In this document: positions 1 to 6,858 of the stretch, piece after piece
How the letters are laid out: every line of letters starts with the position of its first letter
Position numbering within the stretch: the first letter of the stretch is position 1
Virus record (IMG/VR): IMGVR_UViG_3300031551_000001
Location: 1 to 64,000 of that record
Length of the DNA: 64,000 bases
Reading direction: 5' to 3' (one strand)
Source of the DNA: a virus
Program-made: the position numbers and the translations under genes
Notes under the pieces: generated by a model
The model's database searches: none
Told to the model about the DNA's origin: nothing
What the model saw: the letters and a program-made list of their open reading frames with translations, nothing else

Positions 1-155
1 TTCAGTTTTTCATCTAAATATTGAAGTATTCCGGCCAGTTGATACTTTGTATATACATTTCCATCAAATATTACTTCATCGAATATGCTACGCCATTTAA
101 TCTTTGACATTTTCTTTTTCAGGCGATTATAATCCTTTTCAGTTATCGTTATCAT
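1..155 (-). CDS. Partial hypothetical protein, 3' end outside window
   Basis: From an ATG at 155 the frame stays open leftwards to the edge of the window, 51 codons. The visible N-terminus is lysine-rich (MITITEKDYNRLKKKM); a second in-frame ATG lies at 110. The start overlaps the end of the upstream gene (139-837) by 17 nt, as is common in this operon. No family recognised; function unknown. Confidence 0.55.
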   Translation of the reverse strand, partial: MITITEKDYNRLKKKMSKIKWRSIFDEVIFDGNVYTKYQLAGILQYLDEKL

Positions 156-837
156 TATTTAAAAATTCATACAGTTTATTGATTTCTGTTTTAGTTATGG
201 TTTCTCCGCTGACAACCATTTGGGTTATTTCAAAATCTTTTAAATCTTTGATGAGTTTTAAAAGCCTTTTTAAGGAATAATCTTTACAGCCTATTTTTAC
301 TTGTGGACCATTTATTTCTACTTTATGCCCACAAATTCTTAAAGATTCATCTTTAATAATCTCTGCCCATTTACCGTTCAAATAAACCGTTCCCCCACAA
401 CCATCAGTTAATTGATCAACACCTATATAATATTTAAGTTTTTCCTTAATTTCAAACACAGGAGCCTCAGTATAGCAACCAATATATTTTACCCCAATTT
501 TGTACCCCCTCCTATCAGCTTCCTTAATAAGATAATCTTCAATTTCTTTTTCTGTAAGTTTTCTTGTTATGTCACGCAAATCACAATAATATTCACTATA
601 ATCTGTGTGAATCTCCTCATCACTAAGGTAATGAGTAGTTGAAGAGGCCACAATCTCCTTATCGCAAATTTTTTCTATTCTGAAAATAAACGATTTATGT
701 TTACCAATTTCATTTTCTCCACCCAACACCCAATCTCCGGGTTTATATCCAGAATCTTCATTTAGTTTTTCCTCAAGTTCGGTTATCCTTTTGTTGAACT
801 CTTCCTTCAGTTTGTTTATTTTTTCTTGTGTTTTCAT
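139..837 (-). CDS. Hypothetical phage protein, 232 aa
   Basis: A charged N-terminal helix (about residues 1-30, K/E-rich, likely coiled coil) is followed by a compact region beginning GYKPGDWVLGG and a segment CDLRDITRKLTEKEIEDYL of a type often seen in accessory proteins of Bacteroidota phages. No catalytic motif is visible. It is the first complete gene of a minus-strand run of small genes and overlaps the next one by 17 nt. Function not assigned. Confidence 0.8.
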   Translation of the reverse strand: MKTQEKINKLKEEFNKRITELEEKLNEDSGYKPGDWVLGGENEIGKHKSFIFRIEKICDKEIVASSTTHYLSDEEIHTDYSEYYCDLRDITRKLTEKEIEDYLIKEADRRGYKIGVKYIGCYTEAPVFEIKEKLKYYIGVDQLTDGCGGTVYLNGKWAEIIKDESLRICGHKVEINGPQVKIGCKDYSLKRLLKLIKDLKDFEITQMVVSGETITKTEINKLYEFLNNDNDN

Positions 838-875
838 ATTGTTGTTAATTATTATTGCTTATCAAATAGGAAATG

Positions 876-1085
876 TCAGGGTTTTGATCTGTATATGACT
901 ATTTTGAAAATGATGTAGTATAAAAGAATCCAGGAAATAAACCATAATAATATTTCAACACCCTTCCAGGGTATAATTACAGAATACAACCACCCAAATC
1001 CATACAAACCACTTACAGCAATCAGCGCCATTACTATTTTAAATAGTAAATCTTTTGTTTTTTTAGTTAATTTTAATGTTTTCAT
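876..1085 (-). CDS. Small membrane protein, 69 aa
   Basis: Start taken at MKTLKLTKK (1085) because the ten residues upstream have no start-site support and most genes here begin MKT. Two hydrophobic segments, about residues 15-35 and 43-60, predict two membrane spans with a short loop; both ends are basic. Likely an inner-membrane peptide of the early region. No family recognised. Confidence 0.7.
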   Translation of the reverse strand: MKTLKLTKKTKDLLFKIVMALIAVSGLYGFGWLYSVIIPWKGVEILLWFISWILLYYIIFKIVIYRSKP

Positions 1086-1173
1086 TTTATTTTTCAATTT
1101 TAAATTAGTACTCAATATATCGAAATCGAATTATATCATTTCATATCGTATCATTTTATCCATTGTTGGCATA

Positions 1174-2106
1174 TTATAATTTATTTTTATTAAATCCATT
1201 AATTGAAGATGGGGCATCGGTTTTTATCGAAGGTTTAATATATCGTTTATTTATTATGTTTTTAATAGTATTAAGAGCTTCATTATAGTCATATTTTAGA
1301 ACATATACTGAAAGAATAAGTTCTTTTAAATGATCAATCGTGAAACCTTCGGTATCTTTTATCCATTTATTGATATTATCAATTTCCCCAACAAAATTTT
1401 CAATATAATATTTTCTAACTTCAGGAGACGGAGATGATATTTCATATCGCCTATCGAAACGAGAGGGTCTATTAGATATTCTTTCGCTTAATTTTTCCGG
1501 GTAATTAGTGGTAGCTATTGTTATAACATTACTCATTCTTGAATTTCCGTCAAGTATATTTACAAGCATTGTTTCAATTCTCTTTTCTAATATTAAACCG
1601 TCTATATCTTCGAATACAATAATTATTTTTCTTTTCTTTTCAATACTTTTTAATCTATATTGAATTAAATTAAAATATCTTAAAGTTTCTTCAGAATTTA
1701 TATTAATAATAATTCCTTGATATTTTTCGGTGATTTCATAAGAAACGAGTTCTATGATACTTGTTTTTCCATTACCGGGAGGACCATATAAAAGAACCCC
1801 CCTTTTGTACAAAAACTCATATTTATTATAAAGAAGTTCATTAGCCCAGAATGATTTTATGTCTTTTAAAATATAATCTATAACCGGGTCTGGTAATATT
1901 AAAAGTTTCTCATGTTCAATAATTACTTTTTCAAAACCCACCTTCCCGGTTGTTGGGTCATAATAAGGTATATAACTTCCAGAAGGAAGAAACATTACCG
2001 TTTTCCCTTGTGGGAGAAATTTATTTCCATCAACAGACCATTGTACATCTGATGAAGAATAACCATTCTCTTCTTTTTTACTCGTATTTTCAATTGATTT
2101 TGACAT
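1174..2106 (-). CDS. AAA+ ATPase, BCS1/FtsH-like AAA domain
   Basis: 310 aa. The N-terminal about 90 residues are unassigned. The AAA core has Walker A GPPGNGKT (residues 108-115), Walker B IIIVFEDID (162-170), sensor-1 Asn at about 201 in TIATTNYPEKL, and the arginine-finger stretch RPSRFDRR (213-220). This is a classical AAA module in which ATP hydrolysis drives remodelling of a protein or complex, resembling BCS1-type single-domain AAA proteins. No transmembrane helix or protease domain is present, so it probably acts as a soluble chaperone or remodeller. Neighbours are small unknown genes and give no substrate hint. Confidence 0.9.
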   Translation of the reverse strand: MSKSIENTSKKEENGYSSSDVQWSVDGNKFLPQGKTVMFLPSGSYIPYYDPTTGKVGFEKVIIEHEKLLILPDPVIDYILKDIKSFWANELLYNKYEFLYKRGVLLYGPPGNGKTSIIELVSYEITEKYQGIIININSEETLRYFNLIQYRLKSIEKKRKIIIVFEDIDGLILEKRIETMLVNILDGNSRMSNVITIATTNYPEKLSERISNRPSRFDRRYEISSPSPEVRKYYIENFVGEIDNINKWIKDTEGFTIDHLKELILSVYVLKYDYNEALNTIKNIINKRYIKPSIKTDAPSSINGFNKNKL

Positions 2107-2116
2107 TATTTAAAGT

Positions 2117-2422
2117 TTATTTTTCTAAATACAAATTACCGGAAAAAGCAATTTCTATAAATTCTTCCCATCCGTATTTAGATGAGAATTGTGTGCGCCA
2201 TAGGCCATGAAGGAAAGAGAGGTTTCTCTTTGTCCACCAATCCTTTTTATGCTTATAATATCTTTCTTTCAGCATATTAACCCTCAACATCTTCTTTTGC
2301 TTGCGTTTAATGAATTCACTATCCTCATGACAGTTAAATTCCACCAACAACCTGAATATTGCCCACATAGCGATCATCCAGGATATTCCACAAAAAATAA
2401 ATAAGTAATTTGGTTGTGTCAT
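2117..2422 (-). CDS. Hypothetical protein with one membrane segment, 101 aa
   Basis: An N-terminal hydrophobic stretch (about residues 5-26, containing FIFCGISWMIAMWAIF) predicts a membrane anchor. It is followed by a strongly basic region (KRKQKKMLRVNMLKERYYKHK) and an aromatic tail. Probably an inner-membrane protein with a cytoplasmic basic domain. It ends 10 nt before the AAA ATPase start and may be co-transcribed. No family recognised. Confidence 0.7.
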   Translation of the reverse strand: MTQPNYLFIFCGISWMIAMWAIFRLLVEFNCHEDSEFIKRKQKKMLRVNMLKERYYKHKKDWWTKRNLSFLHGLWRTQFSSKYGWEEFIEIAFSGNLYLEK

Positions 2423-2427
2423 AGAAT

Positions 2428-2619
2428 TTAAAAGTTTGAAATTATTGTTTCTTTAATTTTATTGCATTTTTTGCATTTATAAATAATAATATACTTAGAA
2501 ATTCCGAAAGATGCTGGCATGCTTTCAGCCTTGCCCTTATTTTCCATAAATAATTCAAGTTGGCTTTTGAGGTAGTGGTCTTTTATTATTTCATAATCAT
2601 GTCTACAAAAAAAGTTCAT
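2428..2619 (-). CDS. Small zinc-ribbon-like protein, 63 aa
   Basis: The N-terminal CRHDY and the C-terminal CKKC form a plausible four-ligand zinc site (C5, H7, C49, C52), the CxH...CxxC arrangement of many small phage zinc proteins. No catalytic residues are visible. It lies 5 nt upstream of the next minus-strand gene. Function unknown; nucleic-acid or protein binding is only a guess. Confidence 0.7.
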   Translation of the reverse strand: MNFFCRHDYEIIKDHYLKSQLELFMENKGKAESMPASFGISKYIIIYKCKKCNKIKETIISNF

Positions 2620-2640
2620 AACGTTCGGTTTTAAATTATT

Positions 2641-3006
2641 GTTAATTTCAATTTAAAGCATAGGACTTCTATAGGTGATATCAGAGTGGTGTCACATTCA
2701 ATAGATTAATAGTCTATTCAGTCTTCTTTGTCGTCCTTATAGGCGTAATAAGGTCTTTTCCTGTTTAACTTTCGCTATCACCTACCAGTCATCAAGTCCT
2801 CAGATGTTGCTGGATTTTCTTTGGAAAAGAAACAATTACAGACGTTTATACTCCGCTTTTGTTTTATCTTCGATAAATCAAGAAGTCTGGTGCAGATTAT
2901 AGAACCAGCTATGTTGGTAGATAAACAATCTAACAATGAAGCCAGGAAAGTAACCAACATAGACTGGTCTATTCTTTTATGTACTTTTTGAGTCATTATT
3001 AAATTA
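2641..3006 (-). ncRNA. Candidate structured RNA region with its own promoter
   Basis: Two nested long-range stems lie here. Outer AGGACTT (2662-2668) pairs with AAGTCCT (2795-2801), and TAGGTGATA (2672-2680) with TATCACCTA (2776-2784). They enclose hairpins AATAGA/TCTATT (2700-2718) and CCTTAT/ATAAGG (2735-2753), giving a multibranch fold. A second structure at 2901-2970 pairs CTATGTTGGT (2909-2918) with ACCAACATAG (2953-2962), extended by CCAG/CTGG and AGA/TCT, with a small AGAT/ATCT hairpin inside. A -7 box at 3018-3025 would drive a leftward transcript. A 73-aa frame at 2778-2998 also exists but looks unlike neighbouring proteins. No known RNA family recognised; strand and ends are inferred. 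Confidence 0.45.
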
Positions 3007-3017
3007 TTTATCTGACG

Positions 3018-3052
3018 CAAATATACAAAAAGTTTTTTAACCTGTTTTCAAA
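3018..3052 (-). promoter_or_regulatory. Candidate Bacteroidota promoter for the 2.64-3.0 kb RNA region
   Basis: On the minus strand TATATTTG (3025-3018) matches the -7 consensus TAnnTTTG. TTTG at 3052-3049 may be the -33 box, but the 23-nt gap is longer than usual. It fires leftwards into the structured region. Confidence 0.45.
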
Positions 3053-3071
3053 GAACTATCTCAGTAGTTTA

Positions 3072-3096
3072 AATTACTTATATAAAGTAGTTAGTA
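3072..3096 (-). repeat. Gene-end repeat, copy A
   Basis: Minus strand reads TAACTACTTTATATAAG. It is one of six copies of an AT-rich element found at or just after gene ends (others at 11798, 12787, 13102, 14638 and 33718). Here the TAA stop of the 3091-3393 gene lies inside the repeat. Confidence 0.7.
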
Positions 3097-3393
3097 GCTA
3101 GTAAAGAAAAGACTTTCTGGTACTTTAAATTCTTTTCTTTCATCAGTCATAGCGTTTATTACTATAAGCTTGCCTTTTATCTTCTTTACATAATCTTCAA
3201 TGGCTTGTTCTGGACTTTTGCCGGTTCCATAGTCTCCGATAAGCATAATGCCCTCTTTAAGCTCTGCATCTTCAATTTTTGCAATCCATCTACCTTTCTG
3301 GTTTGCATATCTTCGCAATTCTAAATTACTATCAATTGTGTCTAAAAAGGCAAACAGATTAATGCTATGTGTATTTGAAGTTTCGTTTTTCAT
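3091..3393 (-). CDS. Hypothetical phage protein, 100 aa
   Basis: Contains RWIAKIEDAELKEG, then GDYGTGKSPEQAIEDYVKKI. The GTGKS segment superficially resembles a P-loop, but the protein is too short for a NTPase and has no Walker B. The form 'W.A.le...lkeG...yG.GktPeeAi.dY' recurs in small proteins of Bacteroidota phages, with no known role. Its stop codon sits in a repeated 3' element, and a structured element lies in its 5' leader. Confidence 0.8.
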   Translation of the reverse strand: MKNETSNTHSINLFAFLDTIDSNLELRRYANQKGRWIAKIEDAELKEGIMLIGDYGTGKSPEQAIEDYVKKIKGKLIVINAMTDERKEFKVPESLFFTSY

Positions 3394-3435
3394 TTTCAGT
3401 AATTTTTAAATTAGTATATATGGTGTTAATAGACG

Positions 3436-3498
3436 CTCAGATGCACGATCTTTTTAAAGTTGATATAATATACCACTCAAAAATATCGTGTCTCTGAG
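3436..3498 (-). promoter_or_regulatory. Intergenic long stem-loop
   Basis: CTCAGATGCACGAT (3436-3449) pairs with ATCGTGTCTCTGAG (3485-3498) except for a 2x2 internal loop. The 35-nt loop contains a further TTGA/TCAA pairing. It lies between the genes at 3507-3977 and 3091-3393, in the leader of the latter. It could be a leader control element or an RNase-processing site. Confidence 0.5.
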
Positions 3499-3506
3499 GG
3501 CTCATT

Positions 3507-3977
3507 TTAGTTATCGCTTGCAGTTATAGTGTTCATATCAGATAAATGTTTACCTTCCCATATTTGCCATCTATTGGTCATGCACAATTTTTTTAAATCT
3601 GATCTTACTTTTTGTTTATATTTTAAAAGCTCACGGGCAATTACATATTGTTCTCTGGCTTTATTATACTCATGAACATCATAAACACTAGCGTTATTAA
3701 AATTACACCATTTATTGGTCATGTTTATTTTTAGTTTACCTACATCATCCATCAATTGTTTTATTTCATGTTTTAATAGTTTCTTATAAGCTATTAAATC
3801 TCTTCTAACTTTTAACCACTTGTTTACACCTCTGGCAAGCATGGAAATTCTTACAATATTAATTTGTTCTTCCGTAAACCCCTCATTTTTAAGGTCATTA
3901 ATAATAAGTTCAGGATGATTTTGCTTATAGTTCCAAATATTAATTGGTGTGACTTTAAAAATATTTTCATTTTTCAT
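3507..3977 (-). CDS. Hypothetical helical protein, 156 aa
   Basis: Start chosen at the ATG at 3977 rather than the TTG two codons upstream. The protein is Lys/Arg-rich and probably mostly helical. It contains two related segments, NMTNKWCNFNN and CMTNRWQIWEG, suggesting a weak internal repeat around MTN(K/R)W. No enzymatic motif. Function unknown. Confidence 0.75.
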   Translation of the reverse strand: MKNENIFKVTPINIWNYKQNHPELIINDLKNEGFTEEQINIVRISMLARGVNKWLKVRRDLIAYKKLLKHEIKQLMDDVGKLKINMTNKWCNFNNASVYDVHEYNKAREQYVIARELLKYKQKVRSDLKKLCMTNRWQIWEGKHLSDMNTITASDN

Positions 3978-4038
3978 CTTCAATCATTTTTAGTTTAATA
4001 AGCGAGTGCCCATAAAACAGAGCACTCACCAATATTGT

Positions 4039-4275
4039 TTATTGGGTTCTCCATATTCTTACCCCGTCATTTGTTGTGCGACAAGTAAAAACATGCCCGT
4101 TAGCATTTTGTTTAGCCCACCTGCTTGCGGCGTTACCTACCCTTGCCAATACTTGCTTTGTAGGTTCACCGGCAATGAAAGAATCTCCCACCTTCATTTC
4201 TCCAAAAGGATATTTTGACATATACCTTTCGAACTTTGAAGGAATTTTTACTCCTTTTTCAATTTTGAATTCCAT
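4039..4275 (-). CDS. Hypothetical phage protein, 78 aa
   Basis: Start set at MEFKIEKGVKIP (4275); upstream residues overlap non-coding leader. The pattern 'YPFGEMKVGDSF ... ARVGNAASRWAKQN.G..FTCRT..DGVRIWRTQ' is recurrent in small phage proteins whose function is unknown, and the C-terminal half looks like a small DNA-binding-type fold. No direct evidence for DNA binding here. Confidence 0.8.
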   Translation of the reverse strand: MEFKIEKGVKIPSKFERYMSKYPFGEMKVGDSFIAGEPTKQVLARVGNAASRWAKQNANGHVFTCRTTNDGVRIWRTQ

Positions 4276-4303
4276 TTTAATCGTTTTTAAGTTAATAATA
4301 GTA

Positions 4304-4552
4304 TCATATTTGATATTTGTACTTTTCATGTAATTTTAAAATCTTATCAATAAGGGAGGGGAATTGATCCATTTCTATACCAGAGTAGAATGGGTCGCTA
4401 ATTGGTTGATCGTATTCGAATAAAAGAGCTATGAGTTCATCCTTTAGGCTTGCTGGTTTTTCAGGTTCCGTAGTCTCGATTCGTGCGCCTATATATTCAG
4501 CAGCCTTCATAATCGAGTTTGTTAATCTGTTAAGATCTTCTTTTGTTGTCAT
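4304..4552 (-). CDS. Hypothetical protein, 82 aa
   Basis: Acidic, largely helical small protein (MTTKEDLNRLTNSIMKAAEY). Hydrophobic positions spaced like a helical bundle. It lies immediately downstream of the 48-aa gene at 4553-4699 with no spacer, consistent with one polycistronic message. No family recognised. Confidence 0.65.
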   Translation of the reverse strand: MTTKEDLNRLTNSIMKAAEYIGARIETTEPEKPASLKDELIALLFEYDQPISDPFYSGIEMDQFPSLIDKILKLHEKYKYQI

Positions 4553-4699
4553 TTAATTTAAATTTACAGAACAAAGTAAAGAAACATTTTGAGTTTCCAC
4601 AAATATTTGAGCATTCGTATTAAAAACATGACATTTCACTCCTGTCGGCAAGAACCACACTTCACCCTCGGACACAATATCAAAAGATTTTGTTTTCAT
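4553..4699 (-). CDS. Small hypothetical protein, 48 aa
   Basis: Translated by eye from the ATG at 4699 (MKTKSFDIVSEGEVWFLPTG) to a TAA at 4553. MKT starts are the rule in this operon and the spacing to both neighbours is tight (3 nt upstream, 0 downstream). Alternating hydrophobic pattern suggests a small beta protein. No family recognised. Confidence 0.55.
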   Translation of the reverse strand: MKTKSFDIVSEGEVWFLPTGVKCHVFNTNAQIFVETQNVSLLCSVNLN

Positions 4700-4702
4700 T
4701 TG

Positions 4703-4870
4703 TTAAATTTTATCGTATACTTTCACTTTGAAATTTCCTATTTTACGAATATTGGTTTCTTTAAGACCGTATTTCCGGCAAGTGGAAATGATGGCTTTCT
4801 CTGTTGAGTTGTTGCGTCTTATTTCTTTAATGCAACGATATACTTTTGCTGTGTGGGGTTTTAGGGACAT
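4703..4870 (-). CDS. Small basic protein, 55 aa, HTH-like pattern
   Basis: From ATG at 4870 (MSLKPHTAKVYRCIKEI) to TAA at 4703. Sequence is strongly basic with a pattern 'STEKAIISTCRKYGLKETNIRKIG' that resembles a helix-turn-helix (residues about 20-45, helix-GL-turn-helix). A small DNA-binding role is possible but not shown. Packed tightly between neighbours. Confidence 0.55.
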   Translation of the reverse strand: MSLKPHTAKVYRCIKEIRRNNSTEKAIISTCRKYGLKETNIRKIGNFKVKVYDKI

Positions 4871-4882
4871 TCTTTAAATGAT

Positions 4883-5023
4883 TTAATTGTTGATCCGATT
4901 CTCACTTGGCGAAACCAGTATTTCCCCTCCAGTTACGGGAGAATAGTATTTCCCATTAATTTTTAAGGCTACCTTGTAGCCCGTGAATTCTTTTAAATTA
5001 CAAGTTCCTGTTATTGTACACAT
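4883..5023 (-). CDS. Small hypothetical protein, 46 aa
   Basis: From ATG at 5023 (MCTITGTCNLKEFTGYKVAL) to TAA at 4883. The core 'GYKVALKINGKYYSPVTGGEI' looks like a compact beta structure and is the kind of motif seen in short phage peptides. Two Cys near the N-terminus. Unknown function. Confidence 0.55.
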   Translation of the reverse strand: MCTITGTCNLKEFTGYKVALKINGKYYSPVTGGEILVSPSENRINN

Positions 5024-5025
5024 GA

Positions 5026-5196
5026 TTATAAATTTATTATTTCAAATGAATGATAGTTTTTAATATAATTATGCCTATCAAAAGATGAATGTGTCACATG
5101 AAGTACAAGATCTCTGATGTTCCCGTCAAATTTTTCTGATGGGCTGAGTACCATTTTAGTATTCTTATCCGAATCAAGGTATATTATTATTTTCAT
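5026..5196 (-). CDS. Small hypothetical protein, 56 aa
   Basis: From ATG at 5196 (MKIIIYLDSDKNTKMVLSPS) to TAA at 5026. The start overlaps the end of the Imm5-like gene by 4 nt (ATGA), a translational-coupling signature that supports both calls. Mixed alpha/beta composition; no known family. Confidence 0.6.
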   Translation of the reverse strand: MKIIIYLDSDKNTKMVLSPSEKFDGNIRDLVLHVTHSSFDRHNYIKNYHSFEIINL

Positions 5197-5705
5197 TTTA
5201 ATAATGTTAGTCCGTAATCAAAGATTTTTATTAGTAATTTTTGTTTTTCAACATGATTAGCAACAGCAGCAGCAGCATAAGTAGCGGCAGTATAAGGAGC
5301 AGCCTCGGCAGCACAAGCAGAATAAGCAGCAGCAGTATTAGAGTAAGTAATATAAGTAATATAAGCAGCATCATTAGCGGCAGCAATAATGTTGTTATTT
5401 TTTTGAGAACCATATTTTAAGCATTTCTCAGCTGCTTCAATTGCTTTTCTTGGTCGCAAATCATCAGGATATTTTTTCTCATAAATAGATAAAACCTGTT
5501 TTGCCGCAAAAACAGCATATCTTATTTTATCTTTATGAGTCATTAATCTCACAATTAACCAATTCCCCCAATCCAAATGTTCTTTGGTTTTAATAAAATG
5601 ATTGATAATATCAATTGGGTTTTTCAGGGGTTGATTTTTGAACCATTGGATCGCTTCCTCACAAGCTCTTTGTTTTTTAAGCCAATTTACTGTTAATGTT
5701 TTCAT
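5193..5705 (-). CDS. Imm5-like putative immunity-family protein, alanine-rich
   Basis: 170 aa. Residues about 10-105 match the layout of the Imm5-like putative immunity family (ACEEAIQWFKN, then a conserved stretch ending LSIYEKKYPDDLRPRKAIEA). Residues about 108-155 are a low-complexity Ala/Tyr/Thr run typical of the family, predicted as Ala-rich helices. Family members occur in phages and bacterial genomes; their biochemical role is not established. The repeat also creates a Leu-rich shadow frame, not counted as a gene. Coupled to the next gene by ATGA. Confidence 0.7.
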   Translation of the reverse strand: MKTLTVNWLKKQRACEEAIQWFKNQPLKNPIDIINHFIKTKEHLDWGNWLIVRLMTHKDKIRYAVFAAKQVLSIYEKKYPDDLRPRKAIEAAEKCLKYGSQKNNNIIAAANDAAYITYITYSNTAAAYSACAAEAAPYTAATYAAAAVANHVEKQKLLIKIFDYGLTLLK

Positions 5706-5761
5706 TATATTAAAATTAAGAATTAAACAATATTATAAAATGTTTTTGTAATAAACAAATA

Positions 5762-5863
5762 TTAGTTAACTTTTTTTGACCTGACATTCCTATTTGTTGG
5801 CCTCATCTCCTTATATCCTGCATAGAGAACAATAAATATAAGTATTAGAGTGAATAGTATCAT
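5762..5863 (-). CDS. Very small membrane peptide, 33 aa
   Basis: From ATG at 5863 (MILFTLILIFIVLYAGYK) to TAA at 5762. One hydrophobic helix (residues 1-15) then a basic tail. Separated from the next upstream gene by 1 nt. Similar tiny single-span peptides recur in this region (6380-6484, 7279-7386, 15407-15526). Confidence 0.45.
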   Translation of the reverse strand: MILFTLILIFIVLYAGYKEMRPTNRNVRSKKVN

Positions 5864-5864
5864 T

Positions 5865-5999
5865 TTATACAAAATTTGTGTTTAAACCTTTATAAGATCT
5901 TTTAAGGACCAGGTTAATTTCCTGTTTGCTTAACAAAAGGGAGAGGTCAGTTTTCTCGCAGATGTATAATTGTCCGTGTTTTTCTATAGTGTACGTCAT
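5865..5999 (-). CDS. Small hypothetical protein, 44 aa
   Basis: From ATG at 5999 (MTYTIEKHGQLYICEKTD) to TAA at 5865. Mixed composition, one Cys, compact. Follows the 6015-6383 gene at 15 nt. Unknown function. Confidence 0.5.
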   Translation of the reverse strand: MTYTIEKHGQLYICEKTDLSLLLSKQEINLVLKRSYKGLNTNFV

Positions 6000-6014
6000 G
6001 GCGTTATTATAGAT

Positions 6015-6383
6015 TTATTCTGTGGCTTTTTTGATTGTTTCTTTAGCTTCTCTTATCATTGAGCTTTCATATTCTAATTTCAGATTGTCAGCAAATTTGA
6101 TAAATCTTTGTAATGCCCTTAACAATTCATTCCTTTGTTCCAGTAATTGGCGGGGAGTTAGATTAGTTTGATTAAATATTGCAATAGATTCAGTTTCAAT
6201 ATTTTCAATCCCACTATCTTTAAAAGTTGTTTCTTCCCATTTTTGCGGATAGAATTTACCGGAAAGTTTATCAAATCTTGTTTCTTCTATTCCGTGTAAT
6301 GGACATTTCATTGTTTCGTATTGGTGGATTCCTTTACTTGCACCACAATAAAAACATACATCTGTTTCGATTTGTGTTTTCAT
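6015..6383 (-). CDS. Hypothetical zinc-containing phage protein, 122 aa
   Basis: N-terminal knuckle CFYCGASKGIHQYETMKCPLHG offers C/C/C/H zinc ligands. The C-terminal half, LTPRQLLEQRNELLRALQRF, is a predicted coiled coil. This zinc-knuckle plus 'LLeQRneLLeAL' organisation is common in short phage proteins of unknown role. Start codon ATG at 6383 just downstream of the 34-aa gene, which it overlaps by 4 nt. Confidence 0.75.
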   Translation of the reverse strand: MKTQIETDVCFYCGASKGIHQYETMKCPLHGIEETRFDKLSGKFYPQKWEETTFKDSGIENIETESIAIFNQTNLTPRQLLEQRNELLRALQRFIKFADNLKLEYESSMIREAKETIKKATE

Positions 6384-6484
6384 ATTCCATATTTTAAGGT
6401 TATCATTATTCTAACAGAGAAATAAATCAATGCAGCTATACAAATAGCCGCGCATAGATAGTCATATTTAGTCCAGATTTTCAT
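6380..6484 (-). CDS. Very small membrane peptide, 34 aa
   Basis: From ATG at 6484 (MKIWTKYDYLCAAICIAALI) to TGA at 6380. One predicted membrane helix (residues 9-30). Both ends overlap neighbouring genes by 1-4 nt, supporting translation in a coupled operon. Confidence 0.55.
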   Translation of the reverse strand: MKIWTKYDYLCAAICIAALIYFSVRIMITLKYGI

Positions 6485-6762
6485 TATATTTTTATAAATT
6501 TACATGAAATTAAATCATAATAAGGAATAGAAATCTCAGAATTCGGTATGTTTTCCCCTTGCCAATAGTAACCATCTGTTTTTTTTATAAGGTTTGTTTT
6601 GTGGTTGGTTTTAGAAGAAAAAACAAAACATAAAATGTTTCCAAATCTTCGTTCTGAATATTTATATATTCTATGAACTGATTTTTTAGAATTAATATGT
6701 TTCACAAAGTAATGTGAACCAGTTTGTAAAACTGTTCCATCATTTAATACGTGGTTATTCAT
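6484..6762 (-). CDS. Hypothetical protein, 92 aa
   Basis: Beta-rich composition (LNDGTVLQTGSHYFVKHI ... YYWQGENIPNSEISIPYYDLI). No motif recognised. Its leader contains a predicted three-way-junction RNA fold (6794-6852), which may control it. Confidence 0.7.
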   Translation of the reverse strand: MNNHVLNDGTVLQTGSHYFVKHINSKKSVHRIYKYSERRFGNILCFVFSSKTNHKTNLIKKTDGYYWQGENIPNSEISIPYYDLISCKFIKI

Positions 6763-6793
6763 AATATTAAAGTTTTAGTTAATAATGTATTGT

Positions 6794-6852
6794 GCCAGCA
6801 AACAGAAACGATCTGTTACCCCTTATTATTTTGGGGTTGCCTTCATGCTGGC
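6794..6852 (-). promoter_or_regulatory. Three-way-junction RNA element in leader of the 6484-6762 gene
   Basis: GCCAGCA (6794-6800) pairs with TGCTGGC (6846-6852). Directly inside are two hairpins, AACAGA/TCTGTT (6801-6817) and ACCCC/GGGGT (6818-6837). All three helices abut with almost no unpaired bases on one side, which is unlikely by chance in AT-rich DNA. No T-run follows, so it is not a simple terminator. No known riboswitch recognised. Confidence 0.5.
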
Positions 6853-6858
6853 TGAAGA

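Noticed and set aside
2778-2998. 73-aa frame MTQKVHKRIDQ...
   Set aside because: Composition differs from neighbouring proteins and it is embedded in strong complementary stems, so a structured RNA is favoured. Kept as an alternative only.
2641-3006. Retron, diversity-generating retroelement or group I intron
   Set aside because: No reverse transcriptase in the window, and no intron core motifs seen.
5231-5413. Leucine-rich 60-aa minus-strand frame
   Set aside because: It is the shifted reading of the alanine-rich repeat of the Imm5-like gene; Ala codons read as Leu codons in another frame.
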